Assembly: GCF_014041995.1 (NCBI RefSeq)
Contig: NZ_CP059492.1
Span: forward strand, 1,364,001 to 1,428,000
Origin: Changpingibacter yushuensis
Lineage (GTDB): Bacteria; Actinomycetota; Actinomycetes; Actinomycetales; Actinomycetaceae
Direction of reading: 5' to 3'
Length of the DNA: 64,000 nt
Under the pieces are notes generated by a model. That model did no database searches. It had not been told where the DNA came from and saw only the letters and a program-made list of their open reading frames with translations. Shown here one piece after another: positions 38,455-49,447 of this stretch. The position numbers and the translations under genes were made by a program. Every line of letters begins with the position of its first letter. Within the stretch, counting starts at the first letter, position 1.

Positions 38455-39438
38455 ATGCCTGCTCTGACCCAGTCAGTCAAAGATGAGCTAACCACGGTCC
38501 ACACCCGGATGCTACCCAGCGTTATTGCTGAGGTCTCAACCATGTTTAGGTTTGCAGGTGGCCTCCAGATCAACTCCGGCAAAGTGGCGATTCAGGCCGA
38601 ACTCGGCCATGCGGGTAGCGCACGCCATTTGTGGGAGCTTGTTCGCCAAGTCTTCAATGTGGAGTCAGAACTCATGGCTGTGAGCTCCGCAATGCGTCAG
38701 GGCAATCACTACATCGTCCGCATCTCACGCGATGGCGAGCGGATTGCACGGCGGCTTGGCCTGCTAGATAGTCACGGACGCCCGGTGCGAGGATTGCCGC
38801 CTTCGATTGTGGGAGGCTCGCGTGCGGATGCTGCCGCGGCTTGGCGCGGCGCGTTCTTAGCCCGCGGTTCATTAATGGAACCCGGCCGTAACGCGGCCTT
38901 GGAAGTAGTTTGCCCAGGGCTTGAATCGGCCTACGCACTTGGTGGGTTAGCGCGGCGCATGGAGATTCCATATCGGTCACGTGAATCGCGGGGCGCTCAT
39001 CGTGTGGACATCCGCGAAGGTGATGCAATCAGCGAGATGCTGACGCGCATGGGTGCCAATGATGCCGTGCTGCGCTGGGAAGAACTCAGGGTTGAACGCG
39101 AGGTTCATGGGTCGGCCAACAGGCTCGCAAACTTCGACGACGCCAATATGCGCCGTTCCGCAGATGCCGCTGTAGTTGCGGTGATTCGAGTCAAGCGTGC
39201 GTTCGAGATTCTGGGTGATGACGCCCCAGAGAACTTGCGTCAAGCTGGTGAGTTCAGAATGAAGTACCCGGAGGATTCGTTGAACCTCTTGGGAGAACGA
39301 ATGACGCCTCCTGCCACAAAGGACGCAGTGGCCGGCCGGTTGCGCCGTCTCAACACGATGGCTGACAAGCGTGCGGCGGAACTAGGAATCATGTCCACCA
39401 CAGATTACGTGGAGTCTGCCGAAAAGCACCACCAATAG
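38455..39438 (+). CDS. whiA: DNA-binding protein WhiA
   Basis: 327 residues with GGAAGAGG before the ATG. WhiA joins a LAGLIDADG-endonuclease-like fold without catalytic residues (SVIAEVSTMFRFAGGL at the start, AWRGAFLARGSLMEPGR in the middle) to a C-terminal helix-turn-helix (MKYPEDSLNLLGERMTPPATKDAVAGRLRR). In Streptomyces it works with WhiB to switch on sporulation septation; in non-sporulating actinobacteria and Firmicutes it affects division and chromosome segregation. It closes the uvrA-to-whiA block. Length and domains are complete. Confidence 0.96.
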   Translation: MPALTQSVKDELTTVHTRMLPSVIAEVSTMFRFAGGLQINSGKVAIQAELGHAGSARHLWELVRQVFNVESELMAVSSAMRQGNHYIVRISRDGERIARRLGLLDSHGRPVRGLPPSIVGGSRADAAAAWRGAFLARGSLMEPGRNAALEVVCPGLESAYALGGLARRMEIPYRSRESRGAHRVDIREGDAISEMLTRMGANDAVLRWEELRVEREVHGSANRLANFDDANMRRSADAAVVAVIRVKRAFEILGDDAPENLRQAGEFRMKYPEDSLNLLGERMTPPATKDAVAGRLRRLNTMADKRAAELGIMSTTDYVESAEKHHQ

Positions 39439-40944
<1,506 letters not shown>

Positions 40945-40958
40945 GCTTTGTAAGCAAT

Positions 40959-40999
40959 GCAGATGCCCGTACATGCCGCGTGCGTGTGCGGGCATTTGC
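40959..40999 (+). promoter_or_regulatory. Hairpin between gapA and pgk
   Basis: GCAGATGCCCG pairs with CGGGCATTTGC, with one mismatch, around a 19-base G/C-rich loop. No T-tract follows, so it is more likely an mRNA processing or stability element than a full terminator. Confidence 0.5.
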
Positions 41000-41017
41000 A
41001 CGCAGAAAGGAACACAC

Positions 41018-42211
41018 ATGAGAACCATTGACTCTCTCGGCGATCTCGCCGGAAAGACGGTTTTTGTACGTTCGGACTTCAATGTTCCGCTCGACGCTGA
41101 CCGCAACATTACTGATGACGGCCGTATCCGCGCCGCCCTTCCAACTCTGAAGCGTCTGCTCGCAGCCGGCGCCAAGGTAGCTGTTGCAGCACACTTGGGC
41201 CGTCCGAAGGGCAAGGTCAATCCTGACTTCTCGCTTGCCCCTGTTGCGGCACGTCTCTCTGAGCTGCTCGGCGAGGATGTCGCTCTGGCATCGGACACCG
41301 TTGGCGAAGATGCCAAGGCAAAGATCGCGGCATTGAAGAACGGCCAAGCCGTATTACTTGAGAACGTGCGTTTTGATGCACGCGAGGATTCGAAAGTTGA
41401 CGCAGATCGCGAATCCCTAGCACAGGAATACGCAGCTCTTGCCGATGCCTTCGTATCCGACGGCTTCGGTGTGGTACACCGCAAGCAGGCTTCGGTGTAT
41501 GACATCGCAAAGCTTCTTCCCTCGGCCGCGGGCGAATTGGTTTTCAAGGAGATTGACTCTCTTTCACGCGCAACCCAGAACCCTGAGCGTCCCTACACCG
41601 TGGTGCTTGGCGGCTCCAAGGTTTCAGACAAGCTCGGGGTCATCGATAACCTCATCGAAGTCGCCGATCGCCTTCTCATCGGTGGTGGCATGGCGTACAC
41701 CTTCCTCAAGGCACAGGGTTACGAAATCGGAACCTCACTCCTCGAAGCCGATCAGGTTGATGCCGCAGCTGGTTACCTTGCAAAGGCAGCAGCAAAGGGA
41801 GTTTCCCTGATGCTCCCAACGGACGTCGTTATCGCTCCAAAGTTTGCCGCCGACGCTCCCGCGACTGTCGTCGCAGCGGACGCGATCCCATCCGACCAGA
41901 TGGGCCTCGACATTGGTCCAGAGACCTCCGCTGCATATGCTGACGCGATCTCCGATTCCAAGACGATTGTCTGGAACGGACCAGTTGGTGTGTTTGAGTT
42001 CGAAGCTTTCGCGAATGGCACCAAGGCCATTGCGCAGGCTATGCAGGATGGCGAAGGCTTCTCCATCGTTGGCGGCGGCGATTCCGCGGCTGCTGTTCGT
42101 AACTTGGGCTTCGATGAATCGAAGTTCTCTCATATTTCCACTGGTGGTGGCGCTTCTCTTGAGTTCCTCGAGGGCAAGGTTCTACCGGGTATTGCAGTTC
42201 TGGAGGACTGA
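41018..42211 (+). CDS. pgk: Phosphoglycerate kinase
   Basis: 397 residues from the ATG at 41018 (AAAGG upstream), giving [20 protein letters not shown]. It makes ATP from 1,3-bisphosphoglycerate. [32 protein letters not shown] and VLLENVRF are the substrate-binding segments; the C-terminal nucleotide domain has [34 protein letters not shown] and the [12 protein letters not shown] loop. Nothing is truncated. tpiA begins 1 nt after the stop, and gapA precedes by about 70 nt. Confidence 0.97.
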   Translation: MRTIDSLGDLAGKTVFVRSDFNVPLDADRNITDDGRIRAALPTLKRLLAAGAKVAVAAHLGRPKGKVNPDFSLAPVAARLSELLGEDVALASDTVGEDAKAKIAALKNGQAVLLENVRFDAREDSKVDADRESLAQEYAALADAFVSDGFGVVHRKQASVYDIAKLLPSAAGELVFKEIDSLSRATQNPERPYTVVLGGSKVSDKLGVIDNLIEVADRLLIGGGMAYTFLKAQGYEIGTSLLEADQVDAAAGYLAKAAAKGVSLMLPTDVVIAPKFAADAPATVVAADAIPSDQMGLDIGPETSAAYADAISDSKTIVWNGPVGVFEFEAFANGTKAIAQAMQDGEGFSIVGGGDSAAAVRNLGFDESKFSHISTGGGASLEFLEGKVLPGIAVLED

Positions 42212-42212
42212 C

Positions 42213-42989
42213 ATGGCACGCACACCAATCATGGCTGGCAACTGGAAGATGAACCTCGATCACCTTGAGGCAGCTCACCTTGTCCAGAGCTTGGCCTGGA
42301 ACCTCAAGGATGCCGCACACGATTACTCACAGGTTGAGGTCGTGGTGGTTCCTCCATTTACCGATATTCGTACCGTTCAGTCGCTGGTTGAGAGCGATGA
42401 GCTCTCCATTCGCTACGGTGCACAGGATGTCTCCATTCATGACGAAGGAGCCTACACCGGTGAGATCTCCACCGGCATGCTGAACAAGCTTGGCGTTACC
42501 TACGTTGTGGTCGGGCACTCCGAGCGGCGCGAATACCACAACGAAAGCAACGAACTGGTAGGCCAGAAGGCTAAGAAGGTGCTTGACGCGGGCATGACTC
42601 CGATCATGTGCTGTGGTGAGGCACTCGAGATCCGCAAGGCCGGGGAGCATGTCTCCTACGTTCTTGGTCAGATCGATGCAATGCTCGCTAACCTGACGGC
42701 TGAAGAAGTTGCCAAGTCGGTTATCGCCTATGAGCCCATCTGGGCTATTGGCACTGGCGAAGTGGCAACCCCTGAGGACGCACAAGAGGTGTGCGGAGCA
42801 ATTCGCAACCGCATCAGCGAGCTCTTCGACGGCCCTGTGGCTGAGGCTGTACGCATCCAGTATGGTGGCTCCGTCAAGTCCAGCAACGTGCGTGAGATCA
42901 TGGCGAAGCCTGACGTAGATGGTGCTCTTGTTGGTGGCGCATCCCTAAAGGCGGATGAGTTCACGAAGATCGTTACTTATCTGAAGTAG
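42213..42989 (+). CDS. tpiA: Triosephosphate isomerase
   Basis: 258 residues; the ATG at 42213 follows the pgk stop by one base, with TGGAGGA inside the end of pgk as ribosome binding site. It interconverts dihydroxyacetone phosphate and glyceraldehyde-3-phosphate. [16 protein letters not shown] supplies the catalytic Lys, [12 protein letters not shown] the His, [15 protein letters not shown] the Glu and loop 6, and [11 protein letters not shown] with [11 protein letters not shown] the phosphate loops. Standard actinobacterial length. A terminator hairpin follows. Confidence 0.97.
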   Translation: MARTPIMAGNWKMNLDHLEAAHLVQSLAWNLKDAAHDYSQVEVVVVPPFTDIRTVQSLVESDELSIRYGAQDVSIHDEGAYTGEISTGMLNKLGVTYVVVGHSERREYHNESNELVGQKAKKVLDAGMTPIMCCGEALEIRKAGEHVSYVLGQIDAMLANLTAEEVAKSVIAYEPIWAIGTGEVATPEDAQEVCGAIRNRISELFDGPVAEAVRIQYGGSVKSSNVREIMAKPDVDGALVGGASLKADEFTKIVTYLK

Positions 42990-43000
42990 CCGAGACTCAG

Positions 43001-43040
43001 AACGCGCGGGCATTCAAGATGCGAATGTCCGCGCGTTTTG
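43001..43040 (+). terminator. Terminator hairpin after tpiA
   Basis: Arms 43001-43015 and 43023-43037 pair over 15 bp with one or two G-T pairs, followed by only a short T run. It separates the glycolytic genes from secG; partial read-through is plausible. Confidence 0.7.
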
Positions 43041-43094
43041 GCTAAACTTATCGAGGTCAGGCCGGATTCCCCGGCCGAGGGAAGGAATACGGGC

Positions 43095-43337
43095 GTGTCC
43101 GTACTGCTGATTGTCTGCGAAGTCTTGCTCGTCATCACGAGCTTCTTGCTCATCTTGTCGATTTTGCTTCACAAAGGCCGCGGTGGCGGTATTTCTGACA
43201 TGTTCGGTGGAGGTATCTCTACGTCCATGCGTTCCTCGGGCGTTGCTGCTCGCAACCTCAACCGGATCACGGTCATTGTGGCCCTCACCTGGGCCGTTGT
43301 GGTGATCCTGATTGGGCTGATCACCAAGTTCGGGTGA
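43095..43337 (+). CDS. secG: Protein-export membrane protein SecG
   Basis: 80 residues from the GTG at 43095, with GAAGGAA upstream; the longer frame from 43038 adds a polar stretch with no membrane character. SecG is a small accessory subunit of the SecYEG channel. Two membrane helices (about 2-22 and 53-75) flank the diagnostic loop HKGRGGGISDMFGGG and STSMRSSGVAARNLNR. A TAAACT -10 element lies at 43043-43048. It sits between tpiA and opcA as in many actinobacteria. Confidence 0.95.
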   Translation: MSVLLIVCEVLLVITSFLLILSILLHKGRGGGISDMFGGGISTSMRSSGVAARNLNRITVIVALTWAVVVILIGLITKFG

Positions 43338-43373
43338 TCTGTGCTGTAGGACCACTTCAATAAGCTTGGCATA

Positions 43374-43418
43374 TGTGGGTGTTGTCTGATCGATGATCAG
43401 ACAACACCCACATTGCTT
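43374..43418. terminator. Bidirectional terminator between secG and opcA
   Basis: A perfect 17-bp stem (tgtgggtgttgtctgat / atcagacaacacccaca) around a 5-base loop, followed by TTGCTT. The genes on both sides converge here, so it can serve both. Confidence 0.85.
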
Positions 43419-43435
43419 AGCCCTTGGCACCTTAC

Positions 43436-43523
43436 TGTGGCTCCCTCGCGCTAGGGCATGCCCTGGGCATCGCGTTGGGCTTGTGCCACACGATGTGGTT
43501 CCCTCACGCTAGGGTATGCCACC
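43436..43523. repeat. Imperfect ~28-bp direct repeat
   Basis: tgtggYtccctcRcgctagggYatgcc occurs at 43436 and at 43494 (offset 58) in the short space after the secG terminator. The function is unknown. Confidence 0.55.
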
Positions 43524-43530
43524 TCCTTGC

Positions 43531-44463
43531 CTAGGCTTTGAAACCGGCAATATCCAACAATGCGAGACCATCTTGGAGGACTTCTGCATAGGCGGTGTCC
43601 TGAGTTGCTTCGCGAAGCTCCTCTATGAGCATTGCCTCGAGGCTGCGCATGGGCAGATTCACGCGCTGGGTCTGACGCCCCGGACGCTTCATATCGCCAT
43701 AGCCTGAATCTACAGGTCGATCGAGTTCGACGTCACCTGACTGACGATGGAGAGTCACTCCGTCAATTCCGAAGTTTGGTCCGCCAACAACATCAATCGG
43801 CACGCCGAGACGAAGAGCCAGCCAACCTGCCAAGAGGAAGGTGGAGGGGTGAGCCAACGAACCACGAACCTCCCCAGAAGTGACGGGTTCGTACGGCGGC
43901 TCATCCAACATGGCGGCCAAGCTGTTGCGCCACAAGGTAACACCAGCCCAGGAGAGGTCAGTATCTCCTGAATGGTAGTGGTCACGAAGCGTTGCTAGGT
44001 ACTTCACGGGGTCGCCCAGTTCGCGTGCCGTGGTAATGCGGCGGCTGGAAATGGAACCAACTGTGGCACACGATGGGCATTGCGGTGCATCTTGCACCCA
44101 CCACGTCACGATTGGCGTATCTGGGAGAAGAAGGGGGCTAACCAGTGTCTCGAGATTATCTCCCGCGGCGCCGCGGGCGCGGAGGATTGCGATTTCCGAA
44201 AGGCCAACTTCCGCACCCACCCGGATCTCAGCGTCAAGCTGAGGGGATTCGCTCTCAGTTGGAAGAACGATCACCATGCGGCATGGGTGTGCGCGTGAGG
44301 CACCTGCAGCCGCTTCAATTCCGTCAGTCACGCCATCTTCATTGCGAGCCACAATAATGAGGGTAAGGACACGCCCTAAGGTGACGGCTCCAGTGGTATC
44401 GCGAAGCTCGTCGAGGCGCCGAGCTACTGCCGCAGAGAACGTGTTATTCATCTTGATTTTCAT
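43531..44463 (-). CDS. opcA: Glucose-6-phosphate dehydrogenase assembly protein OpcA
   Basis: 310 residues with AAGGAG before the ATG. OpcA is needed in actinobacteria and cyanobacteria for active, redox-responsive glucose-6-phosphate dehydrogenase. Family marks are GRVLTLIIV, HPCRMVIVLP, the VSPLLLPDTPIVTWWVQDAP segment, DLSWAGVTLWRNSLAA and LLAGWLALRLGVP. CPSCATVGS near 128 holds the only Cys pair. It starts 9 nt after the zwf stop on the same strand. No pgl follows; the next gene on the other side is convergent secG. Confidence 0.93.
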   Translation of the reverse strand: MKIKMNNTFSAAVARRLDELRDTTGAVTLGRVLTLIIVARNEDGVTDGIEAAAGASRAHPCRMVIVLPTESESPQLDAEIRVGAEVGLSEIAILRARGAAGDNLETLVSPLLLPDTPIVTWWVQDAPQCPSCATVGSISSRRITTARELGDPVKYLATLRDHYHSGDTDLSWAGVTLWRNSLAAMLDEPPYEPVTSGEVRGSLAHPSTFLLAGWLALRLGVPIDVVGGPNFGIDGVTLHRQSGDVELDRPVDSGYGDMKRPGRQTQRVNLPMRSLEAMLIEELREATQDTAYAEVLQDGLALLDIAGFKA

Positions 44464-44472
44464 TGCAACTCC

Positions 44473-45984
44473 TTAAGGACGGCGCCACACGTGGCCGTCG
44501 CGTGCCAACATTGCATTGGATTCGGCGGGACCCCAACTCCCTGGGGCATAGGTTGCAAGCGTTTCAGGCGACTTATCCCAATACTCTTCAGCTTGATCCA
44601 ATATGTTCCATGACAATTCGATTTCGCGTTGCTGTGGGAACAAAGGCGGCTCGCCCAGAAGCACGTCCAGAATCAAACGTTCGTAGGCCTCGGGAGAGTA
44701 CTCGGTAAAAGCGTGACCATAAGCAAAGTCCATGGTTGTGTCACGGAGCCTCATCGACGAACCAGGGACCTTAGAACCCAACTTGAAAGTCAAGCCTTCA
44801 TTGGGCTGTACGCGAATTACTAGCGTGTTGTGGCCCAATCCCTCGCGCGAATCAAAAGGTAGGAACGGCGGATACTTGAACACCACTGCAATCTCCGAAA
44901 CTCGCCGTCCAAGCCGCTTTCCTGCGCGCAGATAGAACGGGACGCCCGACCACCGCCGGGTCTCAATACCGAGCTTGAGTGCAGCATAGGTGTCGGTTGT
45001 GGAATCCTGCGGTATTCCCGCTTCCCCGTGATAGGAGTTCACCCATTCGCCACCCTGCCAACCAGCGTCATACTGGGCCCGAACGGTGGAGTCTTCCACT
45101 GAGCCGTAGAGGTGAGTAGCCTCGAGAACCTTCTCCTTCTCGATTCGTAGCGCGTCCGCACTGAAGGAAGTGGGTTCTTCCATAGCTGTAAGGGCTAGAA
45201 GCTGCAAAAGGTGGTTCTGAATGACGTCGCGCGCGGCGCCAATCCCATCGTAGTAACCTGACCGGCTACCAATCCCAATATCCTCAGCCATAGTGATCTG
45301 TACATGATCAACATGACTTGAGTTCCATACGGGTTCGTACAGTTCATTGGCAAAACGCAACGCCAAGATGTTCTGCACAGTTTCCTTGCCAAGGTAATGA
45401 TCGATCCGAAAAACTTGGCTCGGCTCAAAGACGCTTGTGACCACTTCATTAAGCGCCTGAGCCGAAGCAAGATCATGGCCAAATGGTTTTTCGATAACCG
45501 CTCTGCGCCACGTGTTTTCGCCACCTTTATGGAGATTTGACCTCCCCAAACCGCCAAGAACAGTGGGGAATAATTCGGGTGGAATCGCGAGATAGAAGGC
45601 GAAGTTCCCCGCTGTGCCCCGAGTCGTATCAGCATGGGCCATAGCCTCACCCAATGACGCATACGTGGCGTCGTCGTCGTACTGACCAGTGACGATCGTG
45701 ACGCCAGAAAGCACTTGGTTGAGCGTAGTGTTCTGTACTCGAGTCTTTGCCCCATCACGGATCGATTTCTCGATAGTGTCCATAAGATCAGCGCGTGGAT
45801 TGCGTGCCACACCAATGATGGAGAACGACGGCGGCAGAAGGCCGCGGTTGGCCAGGTCGTAGAGTGCCGGCAGGATCTTTCTCTTGGAAAGGTCTCCCGT
45901 GATACCAAACAAGACAATCCCACAGGGCCCTGCGATGCGCTGTAAACGGGAATCAGGCCGTGCCCGAAGAGGATTCTGTGTCAT
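44473..45984 (-). CDS. zwf: Glucose-6-phosphate 1-dehydrogenase
   Basis: 503 residues from the ATG at 45984 (MTQNPLRARPDSRLQRIAGP); a frame extending to 46092 runs into the inverted repeat after tkt and is unlikely. It catalyses NADP-dependent oxidation of glucose-6-phosphate, entering the pentose phosphate pathway. GITGDLSKRKILPALYDL is the cofactor site; RIDHYLGKETVQNI holds the catalytic Lys and His region; YLRAGKRL follows. opcA is 9 nt downstream. The ribosome binding site is weak. tal is absent between zwf and tkt. Confidence 0.96.
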   Translation of the reverse strand: MTQNPLRARPDSRLQRIAGPCGIVLFGITGDLSKRKILPALYDLANRGLLPPSFSIIGVARNPRADLMDTIEKSIRDGAKTRVQNTTLNQVLSGVTIVTGQYDDDATYASLGEAMAHADTTRGTAGNFAFYLAIPPELFPTVLGGLGRSNLHKGGENTWRRAVIEKPFGHDLASAQALNEVVTSVFEPSQVFRIDHYLGKETVQNILALRFANELYEPVWNSSHVDHVQITMAEDIGIGSRSGYYDGIGAARDVIQNHLLQLLALTAMEEPTSFSADALRIEKEKVLEATHLYGSVEDSTVRAQYDAGWQGGEWVNSYHGEAGIPQDSTTDTYAALKLGIETRRWSGVPFYLRAGKRLGRRVSEIAVVFKYPPFLPFDSREGLGHNTLVIRVQPNEGLTFKLGSKVPGSSMRLRDTTMDFAYGHAFTEYSPEAYERLILDVLLGEPPLFPQQREIELSWNILDQAEEYWDKSPETLATYAPGSWGPAESNAMLARDGHVWRRP

Positions 45985-46052
45985 AAGAAGCACCCGGCTC
46001 GTATCGAAGAAAATGAAGGCTCGGCCCCCCCGGGTCGCGCTCTCTATACAAT

Positions 46053-46093
46053 AGTGCGTCGCTTCACAGCCTGAAACTGTGAAGCGACGCACT
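46053..46093. terminator. Perfect 17-bp inverted repeat after tkt
   Basis: agtgcgtcgcttcacag and ctgtgaagcgacgcact flank a 7-base loop, 52 bases past the tkt stop. The probable role is ending tkt transcription; only a weak T run follows on the minus strand. TTGTATAGAG just beyond may include the zwf -10 element. Confidence 0.75.
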
Positions 46094-46144
46094 CAGAAGG
46101 TCAATCTGGCTAGATTCCGCTGATTCTTCAGCGAAGGCTAGAAC

Positions 46145-48220
46145 TTACTTCGACGCTGATAGCGAATCCTTGGCGGCATCGACTACTGCGTCAGCTGTGA
46201 TGCCGAACTTCTCGAACAACAGGCCACCGGCTGCAGAGGCGCCGTAATGGTCGATCCCAACACTGCGGCCAGAATCGCCAACCCAGCTGGCCCATCCAAA
46301 GGTTGATCCTGCTTCAACGGAAACACGGGCCTTCACGTCCGGAAGAAGAACACTTGCTCGGTATTCAGGATCCTGCTCCGCAAACCACTCGAGGCAGGGA
46401 AGTGAGATCACGCGTGCGCCAATGCCTTCGGCAGCAAGTGACTCTTGCGCTGCGACAGCCAGCTGCACTTCGGAGCCGGTTGCCAAGAGCTGAACGTCCA
46501 CCGTGCCTGTGGGAGAATCCGCCAACACATAACCGCCGCGCAAAACGCCATCAGTGGTTGTGCCTTCGAGGACTGGCAGATTCTGGCGAGAGAGAATGAT
46601 GCCAGCTGGGCCACCTTCATTACGCTCCAAGATGCCCTGCCACGACGCCGCCGTCTCATTCGCATCAGCTGGACGAACGATAGAGAGGTTGGGAATCGCG
46701 CGGTAGGACCACAGATGCTCGATTGGCTGGTGGGTGGGGCCATCCTCTCCAACGCCAATGGAATCGTGTGTCCACACGTAAACCGAAGGGATGTTCATGA
46801 CTGCTGCGAGGCGAACGGCTGGACGCATGTAGTCAGAGAAGACGAAGAACGTGCCGCCATATACGCGGGTTAGGCCATGCAGCGTGATGCCATTGACGAT
46901 CGATCCCATGGAGTGCTCACGAACACCGAAGTGAAGCGTGCGCCCGTACTTGCCTCCAGGCCATTCAGCCGATTTCACTGAATCGGGAAGGAATGAAGGT
47001 TCGCCCTTCATCGTCGTGTTATTGGAGCCAGCCAGATCTGCAGAACCGCCCCACAGCTCAGGAAGTACCGGTGCAAGAGCGCTCAGTACCTGACCCGAGG
47101 CAGCGCGAGTTGCAATAGATGTTCCGGTTTCAAACGTGGGAAGCGCATCCTGCCAACCTTCAGGCAGCTCCTTGGCGACTAGCCGGTCAAGCAGAGCTGC
47201 GCGATCAGGCTGTGCTGAGCGCCATGCTTCAATCTGTGCATCCCATTCCTTGCGCGCCGCATCGGCGTTGTTTCGCGCCTGCGACCGAGTGTGCTCAATG
47301 ACTTCGGGTGCCACATCGAAGCTCTTCTCTGGATCTAGACCCAGAGTCTTCTTCATGCCTGCAATCTCCGGAGCGCCCAGCGCAGATCCGTGAGCAGCTC
47401 CAGTATCAAACTTGGTGGGTGTGGACCAAGCCATGACGGTGGAGAGACGAATGATGGATGGGCGGTTGGTCTCTGCTTGAGCGGCCTGAATAGCGGAGTA
47501 GAGAGCAGTGACGTCCTCGTGGTAGCCGCCATCAGGCTGCCGCCAGTCAACATGCTGGGTGTGCCAACCGTAGGCGGCGTAGCGAGCCAAGACGTCTTCG
47601 CTGAATGCGATGTCAGTGTGGCCCTCAATAGAGATGCGGTTGTCGTCCCAGATGACAACGAGGTTGCCAAGCTGTTGAGTGCCGGCCAACGAACTTGCCT
47701 CTGAAGTAACGCCCTCTTCTAGGCAGCCTTCACCAACTACTGCATAAATGAAGTGATCGAATGGGGAAGTGCCCTCAGGAGCCTCTGGATCTAGGAGGCC
47801 ACGTTCGCGGCGAGACGCCATAGCCATACCAACTGCGGAGGAGAGTCCCTGACCCAACGGTCCAGTTGTCATCTCAACGCCCTTGGTGTGGCCATACTCA
47901 GGATGCCCGGGAGTGAGTGAACCCCACGTACGCAGCGATTCGAGATCCTCAAGCTCCAGACCATAGCCAGCCAGATAAAGCTGGTTGTACAGGGTAATGG
48001 AGGAGTGCCCGATGGAAAGCACGAACCGGTCACGACCGAGCCACTGCGGATCCGCTGGATCGTGGCGCAATACCTTCTGGAAGAGCAGGTAAGCCATCGG
48101 GGATAGCGAGATCGCCGTACCTGGATGGCCATTACCGACCTTCTCAACAGCATCTGCTGCCAAGGCACGGCCTGTATCTACAGCCCGCTGGTCGAGTTCA
48201 GTCCATGAAAGCTCCGCCAT
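46145..48220 (-). CDS. tkt: Transketolase
   Basis: 691 residues from the ATG at 48220, which has AAAGGAG upstream; a frame extending to 48349 gives non-conserved residues. The thiamine diphosphate enzyme moves two-carbon units between sugar phosphates. GNGHPGTAISLSPMAY holds an active-site His, GPLGQGLSSAVGMA and GEGCLEEGVTSEASSLAG the cofactor site, WDDNRISIEG the metal ligand region; RALSGQ.. is not seen but ASGQVLSALAP and THDSIGVGEDGPTHQP are. A TAAACT -10 element lies on the minus strand at 48273-48278. zwf is downstream after a hairpin. Confidence 0.96.
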   Translation of the reverse strand: MAELSWTELDQRAVDTGRALAADAVEKVGNGHPGTAISLSPMAYLLFQKVLRHDPADPQWLGRDRFVLSIGHSSITLYNQLYLAGYGLELEDLESLRTWGSLTPGHPEYGHTKGVEMTTGPLGQGLSSAVGMAMASRRERGLLDPEAPEGTSPFDHFIYAVVGEGCLEEGVTSEASSLAGTQQLGNLVVIWDDNRISIEGHTDIAFSEDVLARYAAYGWHTQHVDWRQPDGGYHEDVTALYSAIQAAQAETNRPSIIRLSTVMAWSTPTKFDTGAAHGSALGAPEIAGMKKTLGLDPEKSFDVAPEVIEHTRSQARNNADAARKEWDAQIEAWRSAQPDRAALLDRLVAKELPEGWQDALPTFETGTSIATRAASGQVLSALAPVLPELWGGSADLAGSNNTTMKGEPSFLPDSVKSAEWPGGKYGRTLHFGVREHSMGSIVNGITLHGLTRVYGGTFFVFSDYMRPAVRLAAVMNIPSVYVWTHDSIGVGEDGPTHQPIEHLWSYRAIPNLSIVRPADANETAASWQGILERNEGGPAGIILSRQNLPVLEGTTTDGVLRGGYVLADSPTGTVDVQLLATGSEVQLAVAAQESLAAEGIGARVISLPCLEWFAEQDPEYRASVLLPDVKARVSVEAGSTFGWASWVGDSGRSVGIDHYGASAAGGLLFEKFGITADAVVDAAKDSLSASK

Positions 48221-48504
48221 TGCAACTCCTTTTGATGTTCGAGTCTCAGCCCTTCTGGACTCACTGTTCCAAAGTTTACCGTGACAATGATCGCATCGTG
48301 TCGCACGAACGTCTTTGTGAAATGGGTCGCACGGTTTGTCACCTGACATTTCGATGCGTGGACGCGAGCCCCTCAGTTGCGCTGCGAGGCTTCACGCGCG
48401 CGGCCACTCTCATTGGGATCGTCTTCGCATCAGGGGGCATTTACGCTGAACGCGCGCGGCCAGCATCCCGTGGATTCGAACCTAACGGATAGGATAATTG
48501 CATC

Positions 48505-49434
48505 ATGAACGCTGAATCTGGTGGCACAAACACAGAGAGACTGGCACGTTCAGTGGGCCAATACCTCGAGCATCTGAGCGTTGAGCGTTCACTTTCAGAA
48601 AACACAGTGGCCGCATACGCGCGTGACCTCGCAAAGTACCAGGCTCATCTGGCGGCGCGGGGCGTATCAGACGTCGACGTCGTCGTCGAGGAAGACGTTG
48701 CTTCTTTTGCCGAGACGTTGCAAGGTTTAGCAACTACATCGGTGGCTAGGGCCCTCACGAGCGTGCGTTCATTTCACAAGTTTCTATTCGAAGAAGGCTC
48801 AACCGCCTCCGATCCGGCCGCTTTTGTCCGACCGCCCAAGATTCCGCAGCGGCTTCCTCACGCTCTAACAGTTGAGGAAGTGGCCACCTTGATAGATTCG
48901 ACCGGCTCTGGTGACGATCCGGTGGCGCTACGCGACCGGGCACTATTGGAGGTTCTGTATGGGACGGGCGCGCGGATTTCTGAGGCAGTTAACTTGAGCC
49001 CGGACGACATCGATATTGAGGAACGCTCTATTCGATTGTTCGGAAAGGGCCGGAAGGAGCGAATTCTTCCGTTGGGGAGTTACGCCATTAATGCGGTTAA
49101 CGCGTATCTGGTGCGTGCCCGCCCGGAACTGGCCAAGCGCGGCACAGGTAGCCCGTTCCTCTTTCTCAACCTTCGTGGCAGGCAGCTTTCTAGGCAGACC
49201 GCGTGGGGAATCATTCAGGCAGCGGCTGCACGTGCCCATCTGACAGACCATGTCTCGCCGCACACGCTGCGCCATTCGTTTGCCACACATCTCCTTCAAG
49301 GCGGGGCAGACGTTCGCGTAGTTCAGGAACTGCTGGGTCATTCTTCGGTGACCACCACGCAGATTTACACACAAGTTACACGCGACACGGTCCGCGAGGT
49401 GTATGTGGGCGCACACCCGAGGGCATTGACTTAG
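48505..49434 (+). CDS. xerD: Tyrosine recombinase XerD
   Basis: 309 residues. XerD with XerC resolves chromosome dimers at dif. The N-terminal SAM-like DNA-binding domain (YLEHLSVERSLSENTVAAYARDL) is followed by the catalytic domain: Arg in YGTGARISEAV, Lys in GKGRKERILPL, His-x-x-Arg in PHTLRHSFATHLL, His in LLGHSSVTTTQIY and the nucleophile Tyr in that last segment. The parA-scpA-scpB neighbours mark it as the housekeeping XerD, not a phage integrase. GATAAT 6 bases before the ATG may be a -10 for a leaderless start. Confidence 0.95.
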   Translation: MNAESGGTNTERLARSVGQYLEHLSVERSLSENTVAAYARDLAKYQAHLAARGVSDVDVVVEEDVASFAETLQGLATTSVARALTSVRSFHKFLFEEGSTASDPAAFVRPPKIPQRLPHALTVEEVATLIDSTGSGDDPVALRDRALLEVLYGTGARISEAVNLSPDDIDIEERSIRLFGKGRKERILPLGSYAINAVNAYLVRARPELAKRGTGSPFLFLNLRGRQLSRQTAWGIIQAAAARAHLTDHVSPHTLRHSFATHLLQGGADVRVVQELLGHSSVTTTQIYTQVTRDTVREVYVGAHPRALT

Positions 49435-49447
49435 TTATGCTTGGGGT

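Noticed and set aside
46021-46092. Longer start for zwf from 46092
   Set aside because: The added residues come from the inverted repeat behind tkt and a GC run, and are not conserved.
48505-49434. Phage or island integrase
   Set aside because: The gene is in the conserved xerD-parA-scpA-scpB order and matches chromosomal XerD; no phage genes surround it.
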